64,000 bases of DNA, taken from assembly GCF_001187435.1 (NCBI RefSeq), contig NZ_LFXA01000018.1:62001-126000 (forward strand). The letters run 5' to 3'. The position numbers and the translations under genes are program-made. Positions 34,136 through 43,437 of the stretch are shown here, one piece after another; the first letter of the stretch is position 1; each line of letters begins with the position of its first letter. Source of the DNA: Streptomyces caatingaensis (GTDB lineage: Bacteria; Actinomycetota; Actinomycetes; Streptomycetales; Streptomycetaceae). The notes below the pieces were generated by a model. That model did no database searches and had not been told where the DNA came from. It was given only the letters and a program-made list of their open reading frames with translations.

Positions 34136-35998
34136 ATGAGGACCCCGACCGCCGGGCGGCTCGCGGCCCTGCTGGGCACGCTGGCCGCCGCGCTGCTGTG
34201 CCTGCTCACGGCCGGTGCCGGCACCGCCTCGGCCCACGCCGCGCTCACCGCCACCGACCCCCGCCAGGGGTCGGTGGTGCCCACCGCGCCCGCCCGCGTC
34301 CAGCTGACCTTCTCGGAGGGGGTGCTGCTGAGCGCCGACTCGGTCCGCGTCCTCGACCCGCGCGGCACCCGCGTCGACACCGGCAGCCCCGGCCACGCGG
34401 ACGGCCGCTCCGAGACGGCCTCCGTCGCGCTGCGCCCCGGGATCGCCGACGGGACGTACACGGTCGCCTGGCAGGCGGTCTCCGCGGACAGCCACCCGGT
34501 GGCCGGGGCCTTCACCTTCTCCGTCGGCGCACCGTCGAAGACCACCGTCGAGGCGGCGGTCGCCGGGACGGACCCGGTGGTCGGGACGCTCTACGACGTG
34601 GCGCGGTACGCCGCGTACGCCGGTTTCGCCGTGCTCGTCGGCGGCTGCGTCTTCGCCGGCGTGTGCCGCGCCCCGCGGGCCGTGCAGAAGCTCGCGGCCG
34701 GCGGCTGGATCGCGCTGTTCCTGTCCACGGCCGCGCTGTTGCTGCTGCGCGGCGCCTACACGGCCGGCAAGGGGCCGGGCTCCGTCCTCGACCTCGCGCT
34801 GCTCGGCGACGCGCTGTCCACCAAACCGGGCGCGGCCCTGCTGACGCGGCTGCTCCTGCTGAGCGCGGCGGCGGTCTTCCTGGCGCTGCTCTTCGGCCCG
34901 TACGGCCGCGAGGGCGCCCCGCGGCGCGGCCGCCCGGCCGTCTGGGGACCGGCCGCCGGCGGCACCGTCGTCGCCGCGGGGCTCGCGGCCACCTGGGCGG
35001 CGGCCGAGCACGCGAGCCAGGGCCTCCAGCCGTGGCTCGCCATGCCCGTCGACGTGGCGCACCTGCTGGCCGCCGGGGTGTGGCTGGGCGGCCTCGCCGC
35101 CCTGCTCGCCGCGCTGCGCGCCGACGACGCGCTGCCGCGGGAGGCGGTGCGCCGGTTCTCCCGGCTGGCGTTCGCGGCCGTGTGCGTCCTGGTGGTCACC
35201 GGGCTCTACCAGGCCTGGCGGCAGGTCGGCACCTGGTCCGCGCTCACCGGCACGGACTACGGCCGGCGGCTGCTCGTCAAGGTCTGCCTGGTGGCCGTGC
35301 TGGTCGCCCTCGCCGCCTCCTCGCGCCGGTGGACGGCGCGGCTCGCCGACGACGTCCGTCCCGTGGCCCCCGTCGCGAAGGCCGCGGTGCGGACCTCCGC
35401 CGGCACCGCCGACTCCCCCGAGCGCGCCGCGCAGCTGGCCCGGCAGCGGGCCGCCGTCGCCAAGGCGGCCGGCCAGCGGCGGCGGGACGCGGACCCGGGC
35501 CGCTCCGGCCTGCGCCGCTCGGTCCTCGCCGAGGCGGCGGTGGCCGTCGCCGTGCTCGCCGTCACCACCGTCCTCACCACCACCCAGCCCGGCCGCGCCG
35601 AGACCGAACAGGCCCGCGCGGAACGGACGGAGGGCACCACGACCCCCGGCGCGGGCCGCACCGACGTGCGCGTCGCCTACGACACCGGGGGCAAGGGCGG
35701 CCGCGGCACCGCCCGCATCGCCCTCGACCCGGGCCGCTCCGGCGCCAACACCGTCGAGGTCGCGCTCACGGACCCCGCCGGGCGGCCCGTCGACGTCCCC
35801 GAGCTGACGCTGTCGTTCACCGAGCGGGAGAAGAACGTCGGCCCGCTGCGCGTCCCCCTGGAGCGCGTGTCCGCCGGCCGGCTGCGCGCCTCCGGCTTCC
35901 AGCTGCCCATGGCGGGGCGGTGGCAGCTCTCCCTGACCGTACGGACCTCCGACCTCGACCAGGTCACCGAGATCGAAAACGTAGAGATCAATGGCTGA
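34136..35998 (+). CDS. copCD: CopC-CopD fusion copper transport protein
   Basis: In this 620-aa protein a signal peptide exposes His34 (SAHAALTATDP) at the start of a CopC domain (34-132) with the later ligand region DSHPVAGAF. Eight or so membrane spans of a CopD domain (about 150-420) follow, with histidines in AAEHASQG and PVDVAHLLAAGVWLGG. The C-terminal third is an extracytoplasmic beta domain. It is thought to move copper across the membrane. Its stop overlaps the dtpA start by 8 bp. Confidence 0.92.
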   Translation: MRTPTAGRLAALLGTLAAALLCLLTAGAGTASAHAALTATDPRQGSVVPTAPARVQLTFSEGVLLSADSVRVLDPRGTRVDTGSPGHADGRSETASVALRPGIADGTYTVAWQAVSADSHPVAGAFTFSVGAPSKTTVEAAVAGTDPVVGTLYDVARYAAYAGFAVLVGGCVFAGVCRAPRAVQKLAAGGWIALFLSTAALLLLRGAYTAGKGPGSVLDLALLGDALSTKPGAALLTRLLLLSAAAVFLALLFGPYGREGAPRRGRPAVWGPAAGGTVVAAGLAATWAAAEHASQGLQPWLAMPVDVAHLLAAGVWLGGLAALLAALRADDALPREAVRRFSRLAFAAVCVLVVTGLYQAWRQVGTWSALTGTDYGRRLLVKVCLVAVLVALAASSRRWTARLADDVRPVAPVAKAAVRTSAGTADSPERAAQLARQRAAVAKAAGQRRRDADPGRSGLRRSVLAEAAVAVAVLAVTTVLTTTQPGRAETEQARAERTEGTTTPGAGRTDVRVAYDTGGKGGRGTARIALDPGRSGANTVEVALTDPAGRPVDVPELTLSFTEREKNVGPLRVPLERVSAGRLRASGFQLPMAGRWQLSLTVRTSDLDQVTEIENVEING

Positions 35999-37268
35999 CA
36001 CGACCGGCAAGGCGAAGAAGACCACCGCGACGGAACCGGAATCCGTCCTCTCCAGACGCCGTCTGCTCGGCACCGCGGGTGCCGTGGGCGCCGGCGGCCT
36101 CCTCGCGGGCGGCCTGGCCGGGGCGGCCGGCGCCACCGCGGCCCGCGACGACGTGGCGCCCCTGTCCGGCGTCGGCTCCGCCGCGCTCCCCTTCCACGGC
36201 CCGCACCAGGCGGGCATCGCCGACCCCGCCCAGGCCCACGGCCACCTGCTGGCCTTCGACCTCGCCCCCGGCGCCGACCGCAAGGCCGCCGCCGCGCTGC
36301 TGCGCCGCTGGTCGGCGACGGCCGCCGAGCTGACGGCGGGGAAGGCGCCCAAGGGTGACGGCACCGGGATCGCGCTGGACGCCGGACCGTCCTCGCTGAC
36401 CGTCACCTTCGGCTTCGGCCGCACCTTCTTCGACCGGACGGGCCTGACCGCCCGGCGCCCCGCCGCCCTCGAACCGCTGCCCGCCTTCACCCAGGACGCC
36501 CTCGACCCCAAGCGCAGCGACGGCGACCTGTGGGTGCAGATCGGCGCCGACGACGCCCTGGTCGCCTTCCACGCGCTGCGCCTGCTCCAGAAGCAGGCCG
36601 CCGGCACGGCGCGCCTGCGCTGGCAGATGACCGGCTTCAACCGCGCGCCCGGCGCCACCGAACGGCCGCTGACCGGCCGCAACCTGATGGGCCAGATCGA
36701 CGGCACCAACAACCCCAAGCCCTCGGACCGGGACTTCGACGCACGCGTCTTCGTCCCCCGGGACCACGAGGGCGCGGACGCCTGGATGGCCGGCGGCTCG
36801 TACGCCGTCGTCCGCCGCATCCGGATGCTGCTCGACAGCTGGGACAACCTGTCGCAGGAGCGCCAGGAGCGGGTGATAGGCCGCCGCAAGTCGGACGGCG
36901 CGCCGCTGTCCGGCGGGACGGAGACCACGCCCGTCGACCTCGACAAGGTCAACCCGGACGGCACGCTGGCGATCGCGGGCGACGCCCACATCCGCGTCGC
37001 GGCGCCCGCGTCCAACCGGGGCGCGGCCATGCTGCGGCGCGCCTACTCGTACCACGACGGCTTCCGCGACGACGGCGCCCCGGACGCGGGGCTGCTGTTC
37101 GTGGCCTGGCAGGCGGATCCGATGAAGGGGTTCGTGCCGGTGCAGCGGAAGCTGGACCGGGGGGACGGGCTCTCGCGCTTCCTGCGGCACGAGGCGAGCG
37201 GGCTGTTCGCGGTGCCGGGCGGGTGCGAGGAGGGTGAGTACGTGGGACAGCGGTTGCTGGAGGGGTGA
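35991..37268 (+). CDS. dtpA: Tat-exported DyP-type heme peroxidase
   Basis: This 425-aa protein has the twin-arginine motif SRRRLL (21-26) and a hydrophobic Ala/Gly segment. The DyP fold carries the GxxDG signature GQIDG (Asp237 catalytic) and the proximal heme ligand His333 (DAHIRVAA). It matches Streptomyces DtpA, a Tat substrate needed with Sco and ECuC for maturation of the copper radical oxidase GlxA. The overlap with copCD makes it the last gene of the copper operon. Confidence 0.94.
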   Translation: MADTTGKAKKTTATEPESVLSRRRLLGTAGAVGAGGLLAGGLAGAAGATAARDDVAPLSGVGSAALPFHGPHQAGIADPAQAHGHLLAFDLAPGADRKAAAALLRRWSATAAELTAGKAPKGDGTGIALDAGPSSLTVTFGFGRTFFDRTGLTARRPAALEPLPAFTQDALDPKRSDGDLWVQIGADDALVAFHALRLLQKQAAGTARLRWQMTGFNRAPGATERPLTGRNLMGQIDGTNNPKPSDRDFDARVFVPRDHEGADAWMAGGSYAVVRRIRMLLDSWDNLSQERQERVIGRRKSDGAPLSGGTETTPVDLDKVNPDGTLAIAGDAHIRVAAPASNRGAAMLRRAYSYHDGFRDDGAPDAGLLFVAWQADPMKGFVPVQRKLDRGDGLSRFLRHEASGLFAVPGGCEEGEYVGQRLLEG

Positions 37269-37352
37269 GCTGACCCCGGCCCGGCCCCGGTGCCGGTCCG
37301 CGCAAGTATCGTGGCAGCGCCACCAGGTGATCGATCCGGAGGAATCCTCGTG

Positions 37353-38291
37353 ATGTCGGCCAGCAGCTATGCCTATCTCGGCCCCGAGGGCACCTTCACC
37401 GAGGCCGCCCTGCGGACCCTCCCCGAGGCGGCCACCCGCGAGCTCGTGCCGATGGTCTCCGTCCCCGCCGCGCTCGACGCCGTGCGTGGCGGGGAGGCGG
37501 CGGCCGCGCTGGTCCCCATCGAGAACTCGGTGGAGGGCGGCGTCACCGCGACCCTCGACGAACTCGCCACCGGCGCACCGCTGATGATCTACCGCGAGGT
37601 GCTGCTGAGGATCGCCTTCGCGCTGCTCGTCCGGCCGGGCACGCGGCTGTCCGAGATCAGGACGGTGACCGGGCACCCCGTGGCGCAGCCGCAGGTGCGC
37701 AAGTGGCTGGCGGCCCATCTCCCGGACGCACAGTGGGAGTCGGCGGCGTCCAACGCGGACGGGGCGCGGCTGGTGCGCGACGGCCGGTACGACGCCGCGT
37801 TCGCCGGGGAGTTCGCGGCCCCGACCTACGGGCTGGAGCCGTTGGTCACCGACATCCACGACGCGCGGAACGCGGAGACCCGCTTCGTCCTGGCGGGCCG
37901 GCCCGCGCGCCCGGCGGCGCGGACCGGCGCGGACCGGACGTCCCTGGTGGTCTGGCTCCGCGACGACCACCCGGGTGCGCTGATGGAGCTGCTCCAGGAG
38001 TTCTCCGCGCGCGGCGTCAACCTGACGTGGATCGAGTCGCGGCCCACCGGCGAGGGCATGGGGCGCTACTGCTTCTCGATCGACTGCGAGGGGCACATCA
38101 CCGACCGGCGGGTGGCCGAGACGCTGATGGGGCTCAAGCGGATCTGCCCGAACGTCCGGTTCCTGGGCTCGTATCCGCGCGCGGGCGCCGAGCAGGGGGC
38201 GCCCGAGGCGGCGCCGCGGCCGGGGACGGCGGACGCCGACTACGTGGCGGCGGCGGAGTGGCTGGCGCGCTGCCAGGACGGCCGGGCCTGA
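37353..38291 (+). CDS. pheA: Prephenate dehydratase
   Basis: This 312-aa enzyme converts prephenate to phenylpyruvate in phenylalanine synthesis. The PDT domain (about 5-185) has PIENSVEGGV and AFAGEFAAPTYGL. A C-terminal ACT domain holds the phenylalanine-binding IESRP motif, so feedback inhibition is expected. GGAGGA lies upstream of the paired GTG/ATG (37350/37353). It stands alone before the DnaA-box cluster, as in other Streptomyces. Confidence 0.95.
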   Translation: MSASSYAYLGPEGTFTEAALRTLPEAATRELVPMVSVPAALDAVRGGEAAAALVPIENSVEGGVTATLDELATGAPLMIYREVLLRIAFALLVRPGTRLSEIRTVTGHPVAQPQVRKWLAAHLPDAQWESAASNADGARLVRDGRYDAAFAGEFAAPTYGLEPLVTDIHDARNAETRFVLAGRPARPAARTGADRTSLVVWLRDDHPGALMELLQEFSARGVNLTWIESRPTGEGMGRYCFSIDCEGHITDRRVAETLMGLKRICPNVRFLGSYPRAGAEQGAPEAAPRPGTADADYVAAAEWLARCQDGRA

Positions 38292-38315
38292 GGGACTGAG
38301 GAGTCGAGGGCCCGT

Positions 38316-38339
38316 GGGTCCGAGGGTCCGAGGGTCCGA
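38316..38339. repeat. Three tandem GGGTCCGA repeats
   Basis: An 8-bp unit repeats three times perfectly, 25 bp after the pheA stop and 15 bp before the first DnaA-like box. Confidence 0.85.
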
Positions 38340-38353
38340 GGGGCCGCGGAGGG

Positions 38354-38715
38354 TTCTCCACAGGGTTATCCACAGCCATCGACATTCTGGGGATAAGTCG
38401 ATAGAACGAGGCGTCTGAATGGGTTACGAATCGGTCAACATCGACAAATCTCTCTAGCAATCCACCGGTTCGTCCACAGCCCACCGGGCCGGGACCGGCG
38501 GCCGCCCACCGCCCGGCCGTCACCCGGAATGCCTCGAACAACCCTTTAGTGAAGGCGATCTCCACCCGAAAGAGTGCCTTCGCAAGGTTTATCCCTCAGC
38601 GGCCCGTCAAAGCGTGATCGATAACGAAAACAAGCGGAAGATCCGGTTCCGACATCCACAGATTTCCCGCACACCCTGTGGACAGAGAAACGGAAGCATT
38701 CGTTCCTGTGGACAA
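38354..38715. promoter_or_regulatory. DnaA-box cluster in the pheA-serS gap
   Basis: Two boxes match the consensus exactly: TTATCCACA (38366-38374, plus strand) and TTGTCCACA (38707-38715, minus strand). Four differ by one base: TTCTCCACA (38354), TCGTCCACA (38470), minus-strand TTATCCCCA (38388) and CTGTCCACA (38677). ACATCCACA (38652) differs by two. The 656-bp gap has no ORF and is lower in GC. Clusters of DnaA boxes outside oriC that titrate DnaA are known in S. coelicolor; one of them (D78) may be in this neighbourhood, from memory. Titration of DnaA is the likely role; an origin is unlikely because dnaA and dnaN are not here. Confidence 0.75.
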
Positions 38716-38947
38716 CGGATCCCCCGCCGGCAGGCCGGAATCCCGCCCGGACAACGCCGTTTCGCCCCTGTTCGTCATTTTCCGGCGACACCCTTCGCGG
38801 TGACCCCGCCGGGGTTTTTCCACCGCCCCGGAAAAGGACCGCCCGGGGCCCGCCGGGAACCCAAAAGATCATTACAGAACGGGACAAACCATTCCGAACA
38901 GGAATATCGCGTCGAGTGATCGCAGCACACAACGGTAGCCTGGTGGG

Positions 38948-40225
38948 GTGATTGACCTTCGCCTGCTTCGTGAGGACCCCGACCGTGTGCGCGCCTCCCA
39001 GCGCGCCCGTGGAGAGGACGTCGACCTGGTCGACGCGCTGCTCTCCGCCGACGAGCGGCGCAGGTCGTCCGGCGTCCGCTTCGACGAGCTCCGCGCCGAG
39101 CAGAAGGCGCTCGGCAAGCTCATCCCCAAGGCCACCGGCGACGAGAAGGCCGAGCTGCTGAGGAAGGCGGGCGAGCTGTCCGCCGCCGTCAAGGCCGCCG
39201 ACGCCGAGCAGGACGAGGCGGCCGCCGAGGCCCAGCGCCTCCTGCTGAGCATCGGCAACCTCGTCCACCCCGACGTCCCCCGCGGCGGCGAGGACGACTT
39301 CGTCGTCCTGGAGACCGTCGGCACCCCGCGCGACTTCGCCGCCGAGGGCTTCGAGCCCAAGGACCACCTGGAGCTCGGCCAGGCGCTCGGCGCCATCGAC
39401 GTCGAGCGCGGCGCCAAGGTCTCCGGCTCGCGCTTCTACTACCTGACGGGCGTCGGCGCGCTCCTGGAGCTCGCCCTCGTCAACGCCGCCATCGCGCAGG
39501 CCACCGCCGCCGGCTTCACCCCGATGCTCACCCCCGCGCTGGTCAAGCCGCGCGCCATGGAGGGCACCGGCTTCCTCGGCCAGGCCGCGCAGGACGTCTA
39601 CCACCTGGAGAAGGACGACTTCTACCTGGTCGGCACGTCCGAGGTGCCCCTCGCGGCGTACCACATGGACGAGATCATCGACGCGGAGAAGCTCCCGCTG
39701 CGGTACGCCGGTTTCTCCCCGTGCTTCCGCCGCGAGGCCGGCACCTACGGCAAGGACACCCGCGGCATCTTCCGCGTCCACCAGTTCGACAAGGTCGAGA
39801 TGTTCTCGTACGTCGCGCCGGAGGACGCCGAGGCCGAGCACAAGCGCCTCCTGGAGTGGGAGAAGCAGTGGCTGACCAGCCTGGAGCTGCCCTTCCAGGT
39901 GATCGACACCGCCACCGGTGACCTGGGCGCCTCCGCCTCCCGCAAGTTCGACTGCGAGGCGTGGATCCCCACCCAGGGCAAGTACCGCGAGCTGACCTCG
40001 ACCTCCAACTGCGACGAGTTCCAGGCCCGCCGCCTGTCCGTGCGCATGCGCGACGGCAAGAACGTCCGTCCGCTGGCCACGCTCAACGGCACGCTGTGCG
40101 CGGTGCCGCGCACCATCGTCGCGCTGCTGGAGAACCACCAGCAGGCCGACGGCTCCGTCCGGGTCCCCGAGGCGCTCCGGCCCTACCTGGGCGGCCGCGA
40201 GGTCCTGGAGCCGGCCGCCAAGTGA
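38948..40225 (+). CDS. serS: Seryl-tRNA synthetase
   Basis: This 425-aa class II aminoacyl-tRNA synthetase charges tRNA-Ser. It has an N-terminal coiled-coil tRNA-binding arm (about 1-105) and a catalytic core with motif 2 in FRREAGTYGKDTRGIFRVHQFDKVEMF and motif 3 near the C-terminus (TLNGTLCAVPRTIVALLENHQ). The GTG at 38948 lacks a Shine-Dalgarno sequence, and a -10-like TAGCCT (38936-38941) lies 7 bp upstream, so the mRNA may be leaderless. Its TGA overlaps the start of the HAD gene (GTGA). Confidence 0.96.
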   Translation: MIDLRLLREDPDRVRASQRARGEDVDLVDALLSADERRRSSGVRFDELRAEQKALGKLIPKATGDEKAELLRKAGELSAAVKAADAEQDEAAAEAQRLLLSIGNLVHPDVPRGGEDDFVVLETVGTPRDFAAEGFEPKDHLELGQALGAIDVERGAKVSGSRFYYLTGVGALLELALVNAAIAQATAAGFTPMLTPALVKPRAMEGTGFLGQAAQDVYHLEKDDFYLVGTSEVPLAAYHMDEIIDAEKLPLRYAGFSPCFRREAGTYGKDTRGIFRVHQFDKVEMFSYVAPEDAEAEHKRLLEWEKQWLTSLELPFQVIDTATGDLGASASRKFDCEAWIPTQGKYRELTSTSNCDEFQARRLSVRMRDGKNVRPLATLNGTLCAVPRTIVALLENHQQADGSVRVPEALRPYLGGREVLEPAAK

Positions 40226-41040
40226 CCGCCACCCCGCCGCCGTACCGCCTGATCGCGACGGACCTCGACGGGACGCTGCTGCGCTCCGACGAGACCGTCT
40301 CCGACCGCACCCGCGCCGCCCTGGCCCTCGCCGGGGCGGCGGGGGCCGCGCACATCGTCGTCACCGGGCGTCCGGTGGCGTGGTCGCGGCACATACTGGA
40401 CGCGCTGGACTACCGGGGCCTCGCCGTGTGCGGGCAGGGCGCGCAGGTCTACCACGCGGGCGAGCACCGGCTGCTGACGTCCGTGACGCTCGACCGGAAG
40501 CTGGCCGCCCTCGCCGTCGCCAAGATCGAGGCGGAGACGGGCCCGCTGCACCTGGCCGCCTCCCGCGACGGCCTCGACGGCGACCTGCTGGTCACCTCCG
40601 GCTACCGGACCATGGAGGGCCCCCGTCCGCCCGTGCCGGTGTCGGACCGGGACGAGCTGTGGGCCGAACCGCTCAACAAGCTCTACCTCCAGCATCCCGG
40701 ACTGGACGACGACGCCCTCGCGGACGCCGCACGCGCGGCCGCGGGCGGTCTCGTCGACGTGACGATGGCGGGCGCCGGCATCGTCGAACTGCTGCCGCTC
40801 GGGCTGAGCAAGGCCACCGGCCTCTCGCTCGCCGCGCGCCGCCTCGGGGTGCGGGCCGCCGACACGATCGCCTTCGGCGACATGCCCAACGACGTCCCGA
40901 TGTTCGCCTGGGCCGGCCACGGCGTCGCCATGGCCAACGCCCACGAGGAGCTCAAGGCCGTCGCCGACGAGATCACCGCCGCGAACGACGAGGACGGCAT
41001 CGCCGTCGTCATCGAGCGGCTCTTCGCCACCGCGCGCTGA
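40222..41040 (+). CDS. Cof-type HAD-IIB family phosphatase
   Basis: This 272-aa HAD hydrolase has motif I DLDGTLLR, motif II VVTGRP, the Lys in GLSKATGL and motif IV FGDMPNDVPMF. Cof-type enzymes dephosphorylate sugar phosphates or cofactors; the substrate here is unknown. It starts with GTG overlapping the serS stop, so it is translated with serS, an association conserved in Streptomyces. Its 3' end overlaps the convergent rhomboid-like gene by 32 bp. Confidence 0.9.
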   Translation: MTATPPPYRLIATDLDGTLLRSDETVSDRTRAALALAGAAGAAHIVVTGRPVAWSRHILDALDYRGLAVCGQGAQVYHAGEHRLLTSVTLDRKLAALAVAKIEAETGPLHLAASRDGLDGDLLVTSGYRTMEGPRPPVPVSDRDELWAEPLNKLYLQHPGLDDDALADAARAAAGGLVDVTMAGAGIVELLPLGLSKATGLSLAARRLGVRAADTIAFGDMPNDVPMFAWAGHGVAMANAHEELKAVADEITAANDEDGIAVVIERLFATAR

Positions 41041-41680
41041 CGTCCCAGGGCCGCCGGCCGCGCACCAGCGGCCGGCAGGCCAGGCCCACGAGCACCGCGA
41101 CGGCGTGCCCGACGTCGGTGAACGTGGCGCCGGTCAGCAGCGGCGTCGCGAAGAAGGCGGCGAGCCCGGCCAGCCAGCCCCAGCGCCAGGGCCGCGGCAC
41201 CCGGTAGGTCAGCAGCCCGGCGGCCGCGGCCAGTCCGTACGAGACCCCTATGTCGACGACGTGCCGCATGGCCCGCGGCGCCGTGTGGTGCTCGATGGCC
41301 AGCAGCAGCACCTCCTGGCTGATCAGCGTCGCCGCGATGTGCGCCACGCCGACCGTGAAGAGCCAGCGCGGGGTGCCGGCCCAGCGCTCCACGTTGGCGT
41401 GGACCAGCTCGAAGAGCACGGCGTAGAGCAGGAACGAGGACGGGCTCTCGATCCAGAACCCGCTGATGAGCAGGGACTGGAGCGGGTGCTCGGCCAGTTC
41501 GTGGATGTTGCTGCTGGTGCGGTGGAGGAGGAAGGTCTCCAGTCCCTCGCTGGCGGCGGCGATCACCATGCTGGTGACGCCGATGACGAGCAGCCAGATG
41601 TGCGTGCCGGGGGACGTGCGGACCCACGCCCGGATCCGCGCCCTGACCAGCACGATCCCCTGCCCGTACCGGCGTTCCAC
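41009..41680 (-). CDS. Rhomboid-like membrane protein
   Basis: This 223-aa protein has six or so predicted spans. ELVHANVERWAGTPRWLFTVGVAHIAATL is the family-typical pair of helices, but the rhomboid protease GxSG serine motif is not apparent, so proteolytic activity is doubtful. Similar rhomboid-like proteins are conserved near serS in Streptomyces. Converges with and overlaps the HAD phosphatase gene. Confidence 0.75.
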   Translation of the reverse strand: MERRYGQGIVLVRARIRAWVRTSPGTHIWLLVIGVTSMVIAAASEGLETFLLHRTSSNIHELAEHPLQSLLISGFWIESPSSFLLYAVLFELVHANVERWAGTPRWLFTVGVAHIAATLISQEVLLLAIEHHTAPRAMRHVVDIGVSYGLAAAAGLLTYRVPRPWRWGWLAGLAAFFATPLLTGATFTDVGHAVAVLVGLACRPLVRGRRPWDVSARWRRAAR

Positions 41681-41749
41681 GCTTCGACGGTAACCGAGGG
41701 CGCACGACGGCGCCGGACGGGCCGGTCGGCCCGTCCGGCGCCTGGGGAC

Positions 41750-43267
41750 TTAGCGCGGCGCGGCCGCGCTGCGGGTCCGGGCGGAGCCGGTGGGAGCGGT
41801 GCGGGGGCGGGGCGTCTCTCCGCCCCGCGGGGCCCGCAGCAGGACGACGACCGTCACCGCGACCACCGCCATGACCCCGGCGATCGTCCACGACACGGTG
41901 TGCCAGGCGCCGGTGAACTCACCGGCGAGGTACGCGTGGTCCGCGCCGTCGAGGTGCCCGGACGCCACCCGGCCGGCCAGCTCGCCGGACCCCAGGCGTC
42001 CCTGGAGCAGGCTCAGCAGCCCCGCCCCCAGCGCCGCGATCATCATCGCCTGTCCCCCGCCGCGCACCGTGTTGAGGAACCCGGCCGCCGTGCCCTCCCG
42101 CCCGGCCGCCACGACGCCCATCGCCTGGCCGTCCACGAGCCCGTTGGCCAGCCCGGTGCCGATGCCGATCGTCAGCAGCGGTCCGGCCAGCAGGCCCGCA
42201 CCCGCGCCCGGCTCCAGCACGGTCAGCCAGGCGTTGCCCGCCGCCACCAGGCCCATCGCCAGGGCGATCAGGACACGGGCGGGCACGCCGCGGTTCACCA
42301 GGCGCGCGCCGACGAGCGGCAGGAGGAGGACGGGCGCGGTCAGCAGCAGCATGGTCGTTCCGGCCTCGCCGGACGAGGCGCCGTCGACGCCCTGGAAGTA
42401 CGTCGGCAGGTACGTCAGCGTCCCGGCGAAGCCGACGGCCCCCGTCAGGCCGGCCAGCGTCCAGGCCAGGTAACGGCGGTCGCGCACGAGGGCCAGGTCG
42501 AGCACCGGGTGCGCCGAGCGGCGCTGGAGGATGCCGAACGTCACCAGGAGCGCGGCCCCGCCGCCGAAGGCGCCCAGCACCAGCGGGTGGGACCAGCCGT
42601 TCTGCGGACCCTGCGTCACACCGGTCATCAGCAGTCCCAGGGCGACGATGAAGGTGACCGCTCCGGCGACGTCGAGGCGCGGCCGGGCCTCGGCCCGCGA
42701 CTCGGCGACGAGCAGCGTGCCGGTCAGCAGCACGGCCCCGACCGCCGCGAACACCAGGAAGGCGGCCCGCCAGCCGAGTGTGCCCACCAGCGCGCCGGAC
42801 AGCGTCGGCCCGGCCGCGAGCCCGACGCCGCCGACCGTGCCCAGGGCGCCGAACGCCCGGGTGCGGGCGGCCCCTTGGAAGGTGCTGCCGAGCAGCGCGC
42901 CGCCGCCCGCCATCACCCCGGCCGCCCCGAGGCCGGCCAGGACGCGCGCGGCGTCCAGCAGCAGCACGTCGTCCGCCGTCGCGCTGAGCGCCAGCCCGGC
43001 GGTGAAGAGCGCCGCACCGACGCGGTAGACGCGGCGGCGGCCGAGGGCGTCGGCGAGCGAACCGGCGACCAGCATGAAGCTGGAGGCCGTCAGGAAGTAC
43101 CCGGTGATCACCCACTGGAGGGGCGCGCCCGAGGCGCCGAGGTCGGCGCCGATCTCCGGGAGGGCCACCGTGGTGCCGGACATCGACATCGCGAGGGTGA
43201 GCATCCCGAGGAGGACGAGCCCGAGCGTGGCGGCCGGGCGGGAGCGGGGAGCGGCGGTCTCGTTCAT
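41750..43267 (-). CDS. MFS transporter, EmrB/QacA-type drug exporter
   Basis: This 505-aa protein has 14 predicted spans and a DHA2-like layout: MSMSGTTVALPEIGADL in span 1, motif A GSLADALGRRRVY and motif C-like GGVGLAAGPTLSGALVG. ATG 43267 gives the family-typical N-terminus; a longer frame would run into the inverted-repeat promoter. Divergent from an FMN reductase across a shared, mirror-symmetric promoter region, so both are probably induced together, perhaps by a quinone or nitro compound. The substrate is unknown. Confidence 0.9.
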   Translation of the reverse strand: MNETAAPRSRPAATLGLVLLGMLTLAMSMSGTTVALPEIGADLGASGAPLQWVITGYFLTASSFMLVAGSLADALGRRRVYRVGAALFTAGLALSATADDVLLLDAARVLAGLGAAGVMAGGGALLGSTFQGAARTRAFGALGTVGGVGLAAGPTLSGALVGTLGWRAAFLVFAAVGAVLLTGTLLVAESRAEARPRLDVAGAVTFIVALGLLMTGVTQGPQNGWSHPLVLGAFGGGAALLVTFGILQRRSAHPVLDLALVRDRRYLAWTLAGLTGAVGFAGTLTYLPTYFQGVDGASSGEAGTTMLLLTAPVLLLPLVGARLVNRGVPARVLIALAMGLVAAGNAWLTVLEPGAGAGLLAGPLLTIGIGTGLANGLVDGQAMGVVAAGREGTAAGFLNTVRGGGQAMMIAALGAGLLSLLQGRLGSGELAGRVASGHLDGADHAYLAGEFTGAWHTVSWTIAGVMAVVAVTVVVLLRAPRGGETPRPRTAPTGSARTRSAAAPR

Positions 43268-43296
43268 GGCCACGACGCTAGGAACCGGGGCCCCGC

Positions 43297-43372
43297 CGGC
43301 ACATCTGTCGGACGACCTGGTCACGACCCCGTCGTCCCGGCCGGCGAACCCGGTCGTCCGACAGATGTGCCG
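43297..43372. promoter_or_regulatory. 21-bp perfect inverted repeat with mirror-image divergent promoters
   Basis: Arms at 43297-43317 and 43352-43372 are perfect reverse complements (core ACATCTGTCGGACGACC) separated by 34 bp. Exactly 16 bp outside each arm is TAGCGT (43389-43394 on plus, 43280-43275 on minus), a -10-like hexamer. Each arm therefore covers the -35 region of the promoter beside it. This predicts one regulator bound at two inverted sites controlling the MFS and FMN-reductase genes equally. Confidence 0.75.
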
Positions 43373-43437
43373 ATGGGGGCCGGCTCCGTAGCGTCGTCGT
43401 CATCAAGCACGACCGCTTCTCCCACGAAGGACTCACC

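Noticed and set aside
38292..38947. Chromosomal origin oriC
   Set aside because: DnaA boxes are present, but dnaA, dnaN, rpmH and the many-box layout of Streptomyces oriC are not; a DnaA-titrating cluster fits better.
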